Shown piece by piece: positions 1 through 6,917 of a stretch of 17,533 bases of DNA. Numbering within the stretch: position 1 is the stretch's first letter; each line of letters begins with the position of its first letter. The position numbers were made by a program, and so were the translations under genes. The DNA comes from Cellvibrionales bacterium UBA4495 (lineage in GTDB: Bacteria; Pseudomonadota; Gammaproteobacteria; Pseudomonadales; Porticoccaceae): assembly GCA_002388905.1 (NCBI GenBank), contig DGNJ01000045.1, positions 37,486 to 55,018 of the forward strand, read 5' to 3'. Under the pieces are notes generated by a model. The model did not search any database. It was not told the origin of the DNA and saw only the letters and a program-made list of their open reading frames with translations.

Positions 1-426
1 CCGCCGGGGTATCGACCGGTGGAAAACCCGCCATTGGCTGTGGAGGACAGGCCCGATATGCCCTCCCTGCCGCAGGCCTTTGGCTTACGTCACCGTAATG
101 CGGCTGTTTGGGAGATTCCCGCACTGGAACGAGCCACTGCATCTCCAGACGCAGCCCTGCATCTGGGCCCGCAATACATCGCTTTGGAAGCATGCGCCAA
201 CGAACTCATCGAGTCTTCCGTTGCCAACGAATGCGCGCAAGTCACCCAGTGGCAGATCATGTTTGTCGCCCGGGGAAAAACCGGGCCCTTCCGGACAAAA
301 GGTACTCTCATCGAGGGAAAGAATGCGCTTGCTGTCCGGTTATCGCTGGTGGATATTGGCGATGGCGATAGAATCGTTAGTGCGGCCTCGGCCGTGTTCA
401 AAAAACCGGATGCAAACTCCCGATAG
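1..426 (+). CDS. Hot-dog fold (PaaI-like) thioesterase, 5'-truncated
   Basis: The plus-strand frame is open from the first base and ends at TAG (424-426), so the gene begins outside the window. A GTG at 19 is not a convincing start: there is no clear ribosome binding site and coding continues upstream. The visible C-terminal ~140 residues fit the second half of a PaaI/4HBT-type hot-dog domain: a helix-like stretch (ALHLGPQYIALEACANEL), then alternating beta strands ending in a VxLxLVDxGDGDRIVSAASAVF pattern typical of the last strands. Family members hydrolyse acyl-CoA thioesters in the cytoplasm. The catalytic part cannot be fully judged because the N-terminus is missing. The gene converges on the alcohol dehydrogenase gene with a 34-base gap and no obvious terminator. 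The fold assignment is reasonable; the substrate is unknown. Confidence 0.55.
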   Translation, partial: PPGYRPVENPPLAVEDRPDMPSLPQAFGLRHRNAAVWEIPALERATASPDAALHLGPQYIALEACANELIESSVANECAQVTQWQIMFVARGKTGPFRTKGTLIEGKNALAVRLSLVDIGDGDRIVSAASAVFKKPDANSR

Positions 427-460
427 TCTGCATGCAGCAAACAGGATGCCTGGCAAAATA

Positions 461-1516
461 TCAGGGAATCACGACAATTCGCCCCGGCACGCGGTTGTGG
501 CGTATATCGTCATGAACCTCGTTGATTTCCTCCAAAGGCCGGTAATCGACGGCAATGGGCCTGATTCTGCCTGTCTGCAGCAGCGCCATGACTTCCCGCA
601 ACTGCTTCAGTGACGCGCCCAGTGAAAACTGCATGTTCACCGACCAGTGTCTGGGATTGGTGGAGCCATCGACCCTCGCGACGCCACCGGCCATACCCGT
701 CTGTATCACGCCGCCCTCGGCGCGAGTCACGGCCAGTGCCGTATTGACGGTCTTGTCGGTGCCGATGAAGTCGATGGCGGCACAGACCCCCTGCCCGCCG
801 GCCAGGGCCATAATATCGTCCTCGAGAGATTCACTGTTGCCATCCAGGCTGTAGGTCGCACCCCAGGCCAGGGCCGCTTCCAGCTTCTCGGCTGTGACAT
901 CGACGGCAATGATCTCGCAACCGCTCATGAGTTTCAGGTACTGCAGTCCATAGGTACCGATGGCGCCGATACCCAGGGCCAGCACGGGAGATTCCGGATC
1001 GAAATAGGGAATGGCCTTGCGCACCGCGCCGTAACCGGTAATGGCCGCATCGGTGAAAGGTGCCGCCTCCCTTGGAAGCGTGTCCGTGCCGAGCTTGACC
1101 ATGAAACGTTCGTTTTCGACCAGGACATATTCGGCGTATCCCCCGGGAATCGTAGTACCCAGCCAGCGGAACTCCTCGGTACAGAGCAGGTCTCTACCGC
1201 TGATGCAGTAACTGCAGTGACCGCAGCCTCCACCGGCCCAGACCACCACGGGGTCTCCCTCCCGATAACCTTTGACCTGGTCACCCAGTTCGTAGACGTA
1301 ACCGCCGACTTCATGCCCCATGATGTGCGGTAGTGAGGGAGGAAGACCGGGCTGTTCACCATCGGCCAGGTGAATGTCGCTGTGACAGATACCGCAGCCA
1401 TCCACTTTCAACAATACCTGGGAGCCAGTGGGCTTCGGCGGCATGGGCACCGCCTGGATTTCAATCGGCTCGCGGTAAGCCGTCAAAACTCCCGCCTTCA
1501 TGGTTTCTGGTCGCAT
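461..1516 (-). CDS. Zinc-dependent medium-chain alcohol dehydrogenase, NAD(P)-dependent
   Basis: A 351-residue MDR enzyme, normal length for the family, predicted to oxidise an alcohol to an aldehyde or ketone with NAD(P) in the cytoplasm. The catalytic zinc ligands are Cys44 (in CGICHSD) and His68-Glu69 (GHE). The structural zinc cysteines are 98, 101, 104 and 112. The Rossmann glycine motif GIGAIG spans 182-187. Three in-frame starts exist: GTG 1534, ATG 1516 and ATG 1501. ATG 1516 was chosen because GGAG lies 7 bases upstream; the GTG has no such site. It is probably the last gene of the SDR/DapB-like/SnoaL operon, although the ~77-base gap before it holds a dyad (1549-1562) and could contain its own promoter. 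The closest type is an AdhP-like or aryl/terpene alcohol dehydrogenase; the substrate is not determinable. Confidence 0.88.
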   Translation of the reverse strand: MRPETMKAGVLTAYREPIEIQAVPMPPKPTGSQVLLKVDGCGICHSDIHLADGEQPGLPPSLPHIMGHEVGGYVYELGDQVKGYREGDPVVVWAGGGCGHCSYCISGRDLLCTEEFRWLGTTIPGGYAEYVLVENERFMVKLGTDTLPREAAPFTDAAITGYGAVRKAIPYFDPESPVLALGIGAIGTYGLQYLKLMSGCEIIAVDVTAEKLEAALAWGATYSLDGNSESLEDDIMALAGGQGVCAAIDFIGTDKTVNTALAVTRAEGGVIQTGMAGGVARVDGSTNPRHWSVNMQFSLGASLKQLREVMALLQTGRIRPIAVDYRPLEEINEVHDDIRHNRVPGRIVVIP

Positions 1517-1593
1517 ATGCGGACTCCGGGGCACGAGGTTTTACAAGCCTGACATTACAGTCCTGAACGCCAATCTTTCTAAGCCGGTCATGG

Positions 1594-2436
1594 TCACTCC
1601 TGCGCAGGCAGTGACGCGCCATTCAGATAAACTTCCGTCCGTACGATTTGTTCATTCTCTATATCCGCTACCGCCACGAATGGAATCGTCACAGGCCCTT
1701 GGTCGGTCTCCCCTGCCAGGGTCGCCTCCCAAAGAAAACCATCAGGGTGGTAGAGCACCTGGATATCCCGGAACGACCGGTTGCGGATAAACCGCCGGTA
1801 TTTGCCCATGCGATCGCCGAGCTCGAGTTTGTTAAGGTGGTATTGGCTCGTGTTGAACCAGGTATCCGATGTTTCGGACATAAGGCCCAACAGGCTGGTA
1901 CTGTCCCCCGCTTCCAGGGCACGGGTGAATTCCCGTTCCACCTGGCGGGCGAGGGGAATATTCCAGTCACTGGGATCGATATCCGCCTGGCTGCGTTCGC
2001 CTGCCGGGTCCAGTTGACCTCGAACCTCCCCGATGGCGCAAGGCTCCGGCAAGCCGGAAACGTCGGTGGACAGGGCGTCGAAGAATTCCTCGGCCCGATA
2101 GATGCTGTTACCGCGAAAACGGAAAAGGACCAGCGCCGGTACGGACCTGGCCAGCCAACCCTCCGGACCTTGCAGGGAGATGTTGTAGCGCTTGATGACA
2201 CCCTCCTTGGCGGGAGTGAGCCGGACATCGTGACAGGTAAGCTTCGCCGACGACATCAGTTGCTCCAGAAGCCTGGATTCCTCCTCCCAGGTAAAATTCC
2301 GGCAAATGTGGGCGTGCCACTGGACGTAGTCGTCGGTCAGAAACCGGGCCATGGCCGTCCTGTCCGCAGCATTGACCGCATCCGTATAACGGGAAACCAC
2401 GTCCACGGCGTACTCCGGCTTAAAGTCCGCAGCCAT
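1594..2436 (-). CDS. Tandem SnoaL/NTF2-like protein (two domains)
   Basis: A 280-residue protein that reads as two NTF2/SnoaL-like cone domains in tandem. The first (about 10-125) opens with the typical helix pattern VVSRYTDAVNAADRTAMARFLTDD and has an FHAHI-like core (WHAHI). The second (about 165-270) opens with LARQVEREFTRALEAGDSTSLLGLMS. Such domains serve as small cyclases, isomerases, dehydratases or non-catalytic ligand-binding proteins; single-domain versions of 130-150 residues are usual, so the duplication is notable. The start has AGAGG 5 bases upstream. It lies 17 bases downstream of the DapB-like gene, so the two are almost certainly co-transcribed. Delta5-3-ketosteroid isomerase belongs to this superfamily, but no diagnostic Tyr/Asp pair can be claimed here. 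Function unknown. Confidence 0.65.
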   Translation of the reverse strand: MAADFKPEYAVDVVSRYTDAVNAADRTAMARFLTDDYVQWHAHICRNFTWEEESRLLEQLMSSAKLTCHDVRLTPAKEGVIKRYNISLQGPEGWLARSVPALVLFRFRGNSIYRAEEFFDALSTDVSGLPEPCAIGEVRGQLDPAGERSQADIDPSDWNIPLARQVEREFTRALEAGDSTSLLGLMSETSDTWFNTSQYHLNKLELGDRMGKYRRFIRNRSFRDIQVLYHPDGFLWEATLAGETDQGPVTIPFVAVADIENEQIVRTEVYLNGASLPAQE

Positions 2437-2453
2437 GATCGCCTCTCTCCGAA

Positions 2454-3533
2454 TCAGCGGTCCAGATTGACGGCATTGTGCGCGGTGATCAACGGCAGAT
2501 CCAGTTGGGTATGAATTCCGGGACTGGCCTTGACGATCATGGCCGCCGAGTTCATGCAGTTCATCGCCGTGCAGGTCAGCCCATAGGGGAAGGACCCTTT
2601 CTCGACGCCGCAGGTAAAATCGAGACGCAGCGGCGGTTCGCCATCGATAATCACGTAGTAGGCGAGCGCATCATCAAAGGGCCAGTCGGGGTCGAGCTCC
2701 TTGGTCATCTTCCAGTAGGTCTGGAAGTCGATAACTGCCTTGCCACCGATCTTGCCCAGGTAACTGAAGTGCTGGCCCGCTACATGTCCCTTGTGGATGA
2801 CATTTTCCTTCTTACCGCCCAGCTCCAGGGGGATACGAATCTCTTCCCTGGCGACGGCAAATTCGTGCTGCTTTTCAAATTCCTCGATTTCGATTCCCAG
2901 ACCCCGGGCTACGAGTTCGATGGACTCAAAAAAGGTTTTCGACATCTGATCCAGGTACGGCGGCTGGGTGCGACTCGCCTCCTCTGCCGGCATGTCGAAG
3001 CCCATGGCGGTAATCAGTTCCCAGCTCTCATTGGCATTGGACATGTCGACGATTTCATAAACCGTGACCTTATCGATCCGCCGGGACAGGGCGGATAACA
3101 CCAGCGGAAGCCGATCCCCCGCGAAACCCGGGTGAATACCGGAGCCGTGAAAGCTTGTCTTGCCTTTCCGGCAGGCTTGCTCAATCCTCTCCTTTACCGA
3201 GTCGTCGCGAATCGCGGTATAACCCACCGGCGTCACCAGGTTTTTCCCCGATTCCAGGATCCGGCATATTTCATCCACGTCGTCGTAGAGCGGCGCGTAG
3301 ATAACCACATCCGCATCCAGTTTTAGAATGTCGTCGATATTGTTGGTGGTTTCGATACCGACGGGGTCAATACCGGCAATAACGCCCGCATCCTGGCCCG
3401 CCTTGTCGGCACTGTATACGTAGCAACCCACCAATTCAAAAGCGGGATTTTCCTGGCAGGTGATGATATTGAGCTTGCCGACAGTACCGGTTGCCCACTG
3501 GATAACCCGAAGGGGTTTATTATTGCTGTTCAT
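2454..3533 (-). CDS. DapB-like (dihydrodipicolinate reductase N-domain) NAD(P)-dependent oxidoreductase
   Basis: A 359-residue protein with an N-terminal Rossmann domain. The first strand and glycine loop (RVIQWATGTVGK, residues 9-20) and the following DADVVIYAPLYDDVDEICRILESG segment are typical of the family annotated as dihydrodipicolinate reductase-like or 2,4-diaminopentanoate dehydrogenase-like. A longer C-terminal alpha/beta domain follows from about residue 135. It is much longer than true DapB (~270 residues) and sits among catabolic genes, so a lysine-biosynthesis role is unlikely. Paralogues are common near SnoaL, P450 and SDR genes in mycobacteria and marine gammaproteobacteria, with reactions mostly uncharacterised. 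ATG 3533 has AGAGG 7 bases upstream. It is the second gene of the operon headed by the SDR at 4404, with a 70-base gap. Confidence 0.75.
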   Translation of the reverse strand: MNSNNKPLRVIQWATGTVGKLNIITCQENPAFELVGCYVYSADKAGQDAGVIAGIDPVGIETTNNIDDILKLDADVVIYAPLYDDVDEICRILESGKNLVTPVGYTAIRDDSVKERIEQACRKGKTSFHGSGIHPGFAGDRLPLVLSALSRRIDKVTVYEIVDMSNANESWELITAMGFDMPAEEASRTQPPYLDQMSKTFFESIELVARGLGIEIEEFEKQHEFAVAREEIRIPLELGGKKENVIHKGHVAGQHFSYLGKIGGKAVIDFQTYWKMTKELDPDWPFDDALAYYVIIDGEPPLRLDFTCGVEKGSFPYGLTCTAMNCMNSAAMIVKASPGIHTQLDLPLITAHNAVNLDR

Positions 3534-3603
3534 CGTTTTGCCTCTTTATTGATTGACGTTCCGGAAATAGCCTCTTATCGCGTTTTCCGTCACATCCGGG
3601 AAA

Positions 3604-4404
3604 CTACAATTTGGGCACGGGAAAGCTCAGGGGCGCCTCGACCGCGCCGCCATCGATCTGGATCATCTTGCCGGTCAACCAGGCTGCGGCGGGAGAAGCC
3701 AGGTAGACGACACCGCCGGCAATATCCTCGGGTTCACCAATACGACCCATGGGTATATTGGATGTGGCGGTTTCGTTCATTTCTTTGTCCTGAACCAGGC
3801 CATCGGTGGCGGGCGACGCGACCAGTCCCACGATAATCCCGTTGACGCGAACCTTGGGTGCGAATTCCGCCGCCAGCATCTTTGTGAGCTGATTGAGACC
3901 CGCCTTGGCGGCACCGTAGGGTGAGTGGGCATGAAGGGGCATGTTGCAGGCAGCGGAAGAAATATTAACCACCGACCCGCCGCCGGCGGTCTTGACCATT
4001 TCCCTGACCGCCATTTGGGTCAGCAGAAAATTACTGGTCAGATTGAAACGGACAACGTGCTCGAAATCCTCCTCGGAAACCTCCATGGCGGGTGCCGGAT
4101 TGTAGTGGCCGCCGGCGTTGTTCACCAGTATGTCGAGCCGGCGGAACTCATTAACGGTTGCCTGCACCAGGTTTTGCAGGTCACCCGTTTTCAGCACATC
4201 GCAACTCACTGCCAGGGCTTGCTGGCCGCGACGACGTATCTGTCCGGCAGTATCGTCGATATCCGATTGGGTGCGGGCCGCGCAGACCACATGAGCACCG
4301 GCATCGGCCATTGCCAGGGCTATCGCCCTGCCAATACCCTTGCCTGCACCCGTGACAATGGCAACCTTGTCGGTCAGCTTATAGCGATCGATAAATCCGC
4401 TCAC
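3604..4404 (-). CDS. Short-chain dehydrogenase/reductase, classical type
   Basis: A 266-residue classical SDR. The cofactor loop TGAGKGIG is at 18-25, NNAG at 95-98, and the catalytic triad is Ser150, Tyr163, Lys167 (YGAAK). The C-terminal segment GRIGEPEDIAGGVVYLASPAAAWLTGKMIQIDGG is the usual SDR closing motif. It probably oxidises or reduces a hydroxyl/ketone with NAD(P). The start is GTG at 4404, supported by a GAGAGG ribosome site 8 bases upstream; no ATG lies in a comparable position. It is the first gene of a minus-strand operon divergent from the AraC-type regulator. Its likely promoter lies ~215 bases upstream, beyond a MITE-like hairpin element, so the mRNA would have an unusually long structured leader. 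Arg44 after the second strand hints at NADP(H) preference (inference). Confidence 0.88.
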   Translation of the reverse strand: MSGFIDRYKLTDKVAIVTGAGKGIGRAIALAMADAGAHVVCAARTQSDIDDTAGQIRRRGQQALAVSCDVLKTGDLQNLVQATVNEFRRLDILVNNAGGHYNPAPAMEVSEEDFEHVVRFNLTSNFLLTQMAVREMVKTAGGGSVVNISSAACNMPLHAHSPYGAAKAGLNQLTKMLAAEFAPKVRVNGIIVGLVASPATDGLVQDKEMNETATSNIPMGRIGEPEDIAGGVVYLASPAAAWLTGKMIQIDGGAVEAPLSFPVPKL

Positions 4405-4424
4405 TTCTATGCCCTCTCTTTTTA

Positions 4425-4555
4425 GGACACCTCTATAAATTGGGAGCAGCCTCTGGCTTTCTTGACAAGGACAACCAGCCTTGTCCTGCGCAAACCGCCT
4501 TGCGCTGACGCCTGTCAGGTTGCGCAGAGGCCACTCACAATTTATAGAGGTGCCC
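4425..4555. mobile_element. MITE-like non-autonomous element with terminal inverted repeats
   Basis: The ends are inverted copies. CACCTCTATAAATTG (4428-4442) is the exact reverse complement of 4538-4552, and the match extends to about 22 positions with two mismatches (GG[A/G]CACCTCTATAAATTG[G/T]GAG). TTTA flanks both sides (4421-4424 and 4556-4559), or TTTAG if one terminal base is shared, which is a plausible target duplication. The interior has further perfect hairpins: GACAAGG/CCTTGTC (4464-4470, 4479-4485), CTGCGCAA/TTGCGCAG (4486-4493, 4520-4527) and CTGAC/GTCAG (4505-4509, 4514-4518), so almost the whole element can fold. It is too short to encode a transposase and no second copy is in the window. 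The ends recall IS5-like transposon termini, from memory only. Confidence 0.6.
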
Positions 4556-4619
4556 TTTAGTTATTGGCTGGAATCCAGGCCCGGATATCAGGAGGAATAA
4601 ACCCTTAGGCACCAGAGGA

Positions 4620-4648
4620 AGTATAGGTGTTCTATGTGGGCGACAGTC
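4620..4648 (-). promoter_or_regulatory. Candidate activator-dependent promoter for the SDR operon
   Basis: On the minus strand TATACT (4625-4620) matches the -10 consensus at 5 of 6 positions. The hexamer at the -35 distance (about 4648-4643) does not resemble TTGACA. A good -10 with no -35, next to a direct-repeat operator reaching 4648, is the usual layout for AraC-family activation. Transcripts would run through the MITE-like element before reaching GTG 4404. Confidence 0.4.
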
Positions 4649-4676
4649 TATCAATAGTGGCCATATTGCTATCACT
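4648..4676. promoter_or_regulatory. Direct-repeat operator candidate for the AraC-type regulator
   Basis: CTATCAAT (4648-4655) and CTATCACT (4669-4676) are direct repeats whose starts are exactly 21 bp apart, two helical turns, as expected for an AraC-family protein binding two adjacent sites on one DNA face. The proximal copy touches the predicted -35 position of the minus-strand promoter. The AraC-type gene itself starts about 200 bases away. Binding is inferred from spacing and context only. Confidence 0.4.
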
Positions 4677-4766
4677 AAAGGTCGTTTTAGATACAACCCC
4701 TGCGCCGAAGCAAGCCAGGCGGGATACCAAAACAGCGTGCCTCAATGGTTTCCTTGCGGGTCCGAC

Positions 4767-4796
4767 TTGACACCGTCAACGTAACTGACATACAGT
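4767..4796 (+). promoter_or_regulatory. Candidate sigma70 promoter of the AraC-type gene
   Basis: TTGACA (4767-4772) is a perfect -35 hexamer. An 18-base spacer separates it from TACAGT (4791-4796, 4 of 6 matches to TATAAT). The -10 lies inside the CTGACATACAGTCAG dyad, so a protein binding that dyad would block or modulate this promoter. Confidence 0.4.
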
Positions 4797-4802
4797 CAGC
4801 TA
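4783..4802. promoter_or_regulatory. Dyad operator candidate, copy 1
   Basis: AACTGACATACAGTCAGCTA contains the perfect inverted repeat CTGAC-N5-GTCAG (4785-4799). Read on the other strand it matches the sequence at 7827-7846 at 17 of 20 positions. It overlaps the -10 of the predicted AraC-gene promoter. The binding protein is unknown. Confidence 0.4.
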
Positions 4803-4881
4803 CCGCAGTTAATAATGCGATCCATGGTCAGCCGACGATGCACCGGCTTTCTCTACAACCGAGAGGTAACGGAGCCGAGCC

Positions 4882-5880
4882 ATGTACAGCGCCCTGCAGT
4901 TTCTGATTAGCCGGCTCGATCATGCCGGTATTCCCCGCCGGGAAATACTGCGCGGCACCGGCATTCGCCAGAATGACCTGGACGACCCCTGGCCATACCT
5001 GGATTATCAGCAATATCAGCGTTTCGTTGCGAATATTTACCGGCTGACAGGCAACCCCGCCGCGGGCCTCAACCTGAACAGGGGTTTTCGCATCAGCCAT
5101 ATGGGCCTTCCCGGCTTTGCCACGCTGACCAGCCCCGACTTTCGCACTGCTCGCGAAATGATCATGAATTACCGTGTCCTGAAAGACACGGCACTTTTCC
5201 CCGTCCACAAAATCGACCGCAAAAACTGGATCATGGCATTCCGGGAAACCTATCCGCTGGGAGACGACGCTCGCCGGTTTTCCAGTGAAGGCCAGCTTGC
5301 CAGAACGGCGCAATTTTGTCGGGAATTGAGCGGCTGGGATGACCCGATCGTTAGCATTCACCTAAGCTACCCGGCTCCCGAATACGCCGACCTTTATGAA
5401 GACATTTTTAGGTGTCCTGTTTATTTCGGGGACACCCAAACCCGCGTCGTCTTCAACAAAGCCCTTCTGTATGTCCCCCTCCCGAACGCCAGCGAGGAAG
5501 TGAACGATTTGTGCCGCCACGAATGCCAGTTGCGCCTGAGCCAGATGGAGGCCCGGGAATCCGTGAAAAACAAGGTTTACCAGGAACTCTCCCGGCACTA
5601 CTCGCTGGATGGGGACGCCTTGCTGAGCCTTTGCGACGTGGCCGGCAGGATGTACCTCAGCCCTCGAACCCTGCGCAGAAAACTGCTGGCCGAAGGCACC
5701 AGCTTTCAGAAAATTGCCAATGCGGTACGTCGTGACCTGGCCGTTTATTATCTGCAGGAAACCGGCCTTTCGACCAAGGAAATCGCCCACAGCCTGGGCT
5801 ACCGCTCGGTCAATAACTTCCACCGGGCTTTCAAGGAATGGACCGGTGATCGCATCTCGAGCTACCGGCCCGCTTCATAG
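4882..5880 (+). CDS. AraC-family transcriptional regulator (OruR/ArgR-like, arabinose-binding-type N-domain)
   Basis: A 332-residue regulator. Residues ~20-205 fit the 'arabinose-binding domain of AraC' type ligand domain common in proteobacterial catabolic regulators: GxxNLNRGFRISHMGLPGFATLTSPDFRTAREMIMNY, then a second conserved core around 150-200. The C-terminal AraC DNA-binding domain has two helix-turn-helix units, at about 251-271 (CDVAGRMYLSPRTLRRKLLAEG) and about 297-320 (STKEIAHSLGYRSVNNFHRAFKEW). ATG 4882 has GGAG 7 bases upstream. It is divergent from the SDR/DapB-like/SnoaL/ADH operon and is the obvious candidate for its regulator, probably an activator responding to a pathway substrate or intermediate. 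It is the only regulator in the window, so it may also control the neighbouring minus-strand units. Family certain; ligand unknown. Confidence 0.9.
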   Translation: MYSALQFLISRLDHAGIPRREILRGTGIRQNDLDDPWPYLDYQQYQRFVANIYRLTGNPAAGLNLNRGFRISHMGLPGFATLTSPDFRTAREMIMNYRVLKDTALFPVHKIDRKNWIMAFRETYPLGDDARRFSSEGQLARTAQFCRELSGWDDPIVSIHLSYPAPEYADLYEDIFRCPVYFGDTQTRVVFNKALLYVPLPNASEEVNDLCRHECQLRLSQMEARESVKNKVYQELSRHYSLDGDALLSLCDVAGRMYLSPRTLRRKLLAEGTSFQKIANAVRRDLAVYYLQETGLSTKEIAHSLGYRSVNNFHRAFKEWTGDRISSYRPAS

Positions 5881-6028
5881 CCGAGTAATGAAAAGCTAAC
5901 CTCCGAGCACAATAAAAGAAAGCCCTCATTAACCCGATGGGCATGGAATTGGTGAGATAACCTTTTGCCGAACCGTCTGTATTACCAGTACGTGATAAGA
6001 AAGGGACGAATTTTCCCCGTGCGGAAAA

Positions 6029-6877
6029 TCACCGGTATTCCACCAGGCAATGGCTGAGTACCGGCTTGTTCCTTGCCACGGCTGTCATGCGCAGGGCCGC
6101 CCTGCCCGGCGCCAGCCGCCATATTTCGATGGCCACTTCCTCACCGCAGAAAAGAGGCCCGGCATAGCGTACTGCAAAGTGTTTCAGGCGATCGGGGTCG
6201 TTATCGCACAGGGACGCAATGGCCGCGCGACCGGCCAGCCCGAAAATACCCATACCCCGGAGCATGGGCTGGCTTTGCTCCGCGCCCGAGGCCACCGACA
6301 GTGGGACGGCTATCACCAGACCTGCCGCCTCTGCCGCCTCCGCTACCGGTGCCCGCATTACCAGCCGGTCGTCGGGCTCTTGGCTGTCAGGCACGGTTTT
6401 CAGCCGTGGCCGGGGGTCGGGTTCACCGCCAAAGCCACCATCGCCGCGCAACACCGTGGTCACCTGGATCGTCACATAGGGTTCGCCGTCGGGGCTTGAA
6501 ACATTCTGCCACTGATACATGACGGCACTCTTGTCCGGCCCCCGGTCATAGATGCCCTCGATCCCTTGGGTAACCGTTACCTTCCCTTCCGGAGGCAATG
6601 GCCGGTGCTGGGTAATGGACTCGCCGGCATGGACGATTTTTTGCCAGTCGATGCCGGTTGCCGGATCGCTCTGCCAGAACTCGCCGTCGGCCAGTACTGT
6701 CGCCATCATGGGCAAGGGTTTTGGCGTCACCTTATCCATGAAGACAGCATCGCCCTCCTCCAGAGGGCCGGGCAACCCCGCGCCCATGCCTTTGGCCGCC
6801 CTGACAACATCCTCTCCGGCATAGTGTTTGGCAACGGGCTCGAAGGGCCATGCCATTACCGTCGTATAGTCCAGCAA
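6029..6877 (-). CDS. MaoC-like double hot-dog protein, catalytic motif disrupted
   Basis: A 282-residue protein whose start (LLDYTTVMAWPFEPV), middle (FWQSDPATGIDWQKIVHAGESITQHRPLPP; RGDGGFGG) and end (AVRYAGPLFCGEEVAIEIWR) match the two-domain MaoC/hydratase-2 family, which hydrates trans-2-enoyl-CoA. The C-terminal domain should carry a YRLSGDxNPxHxDP-type motif followed by PxLHG. Here the aligned segment reads GLVIAVPLSVASGAEQSQPMLRG (186-208 region), without the catalytic Asp or His, and with Arg for His in LHG. An SGD triplet appears in another minus-strand frame at 6312-6320, suggesting compensating indels or decay. The start is TTG 6877 with CGGAG 6 bases upstream; no ATG is nearby. 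It lies 40 bases after the crotonase gene, so they are one operon. It may be a pseudogene-in-progress or a non-catalytic partner. Confidence 0.75.
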   Translation of the reverse strand: MLDYTTVMAWPFEPVAKHYAGEDVVRAAKGMGAGLPGPLEEGDAVFMDKVTPKPLPMMATVLADGEFWQSDPATGIDWQKIVHAGESITQHRPLPPEGKVTVTQGIEGIYDRGPDKSAVMYQWQNVSSPDGEPYVTIQVTTVLRGDGGFGGEPDPRPRLKTVPDSQEPDDRLVMRAPVAEAAEAAGLVIAVPLSVASGAEQSQPMLRGMGIFGLAGRAAIASLCDNDPDRLKHFAVRYAGPLFCGEEVAIEIWRLAPGRAALRMTAVARNKPVLSHCLVEYR

Positions 6878-6917
6878 GGTAATCTCCGTCTGTTCGATGG
6901 CAGCCCGTAGGGTGTTT

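Larger units (their letters stand above)
4405..4881. other. 477-base regulatory region between divergent SDR operon and AraC gene
   Basis: No gene of credible length is present. From left to right it holds the SDR ribosome binding site, a 131-bp MITE-like inverted-repeat element (4425-4555), an AT-rich stretch, a TATACT -10 box on the minus strand (4620-4625) with a pair of CTATCA direct repeats 21 bp apart (4648, 4669), a TTGACA...TACAGT promoter on the plus strand (4767-4796), a CTGAC/GTCAG dyad (4785-4799), and the AraC ribosome binding site (GGAG, 7 bases before ATG 4882). Confidence 0.7.

Noticed and set aside
6010..6029. ATTTTCC/GGAAAAT stem-loop between the AraC and MaoC-like genes as a bidirectional terminator
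   Set aside because: The 7-bp stem is AT-rich, has no following T-run on either strand and overlaps the MaoC-like stop codon. It is too weak to call.
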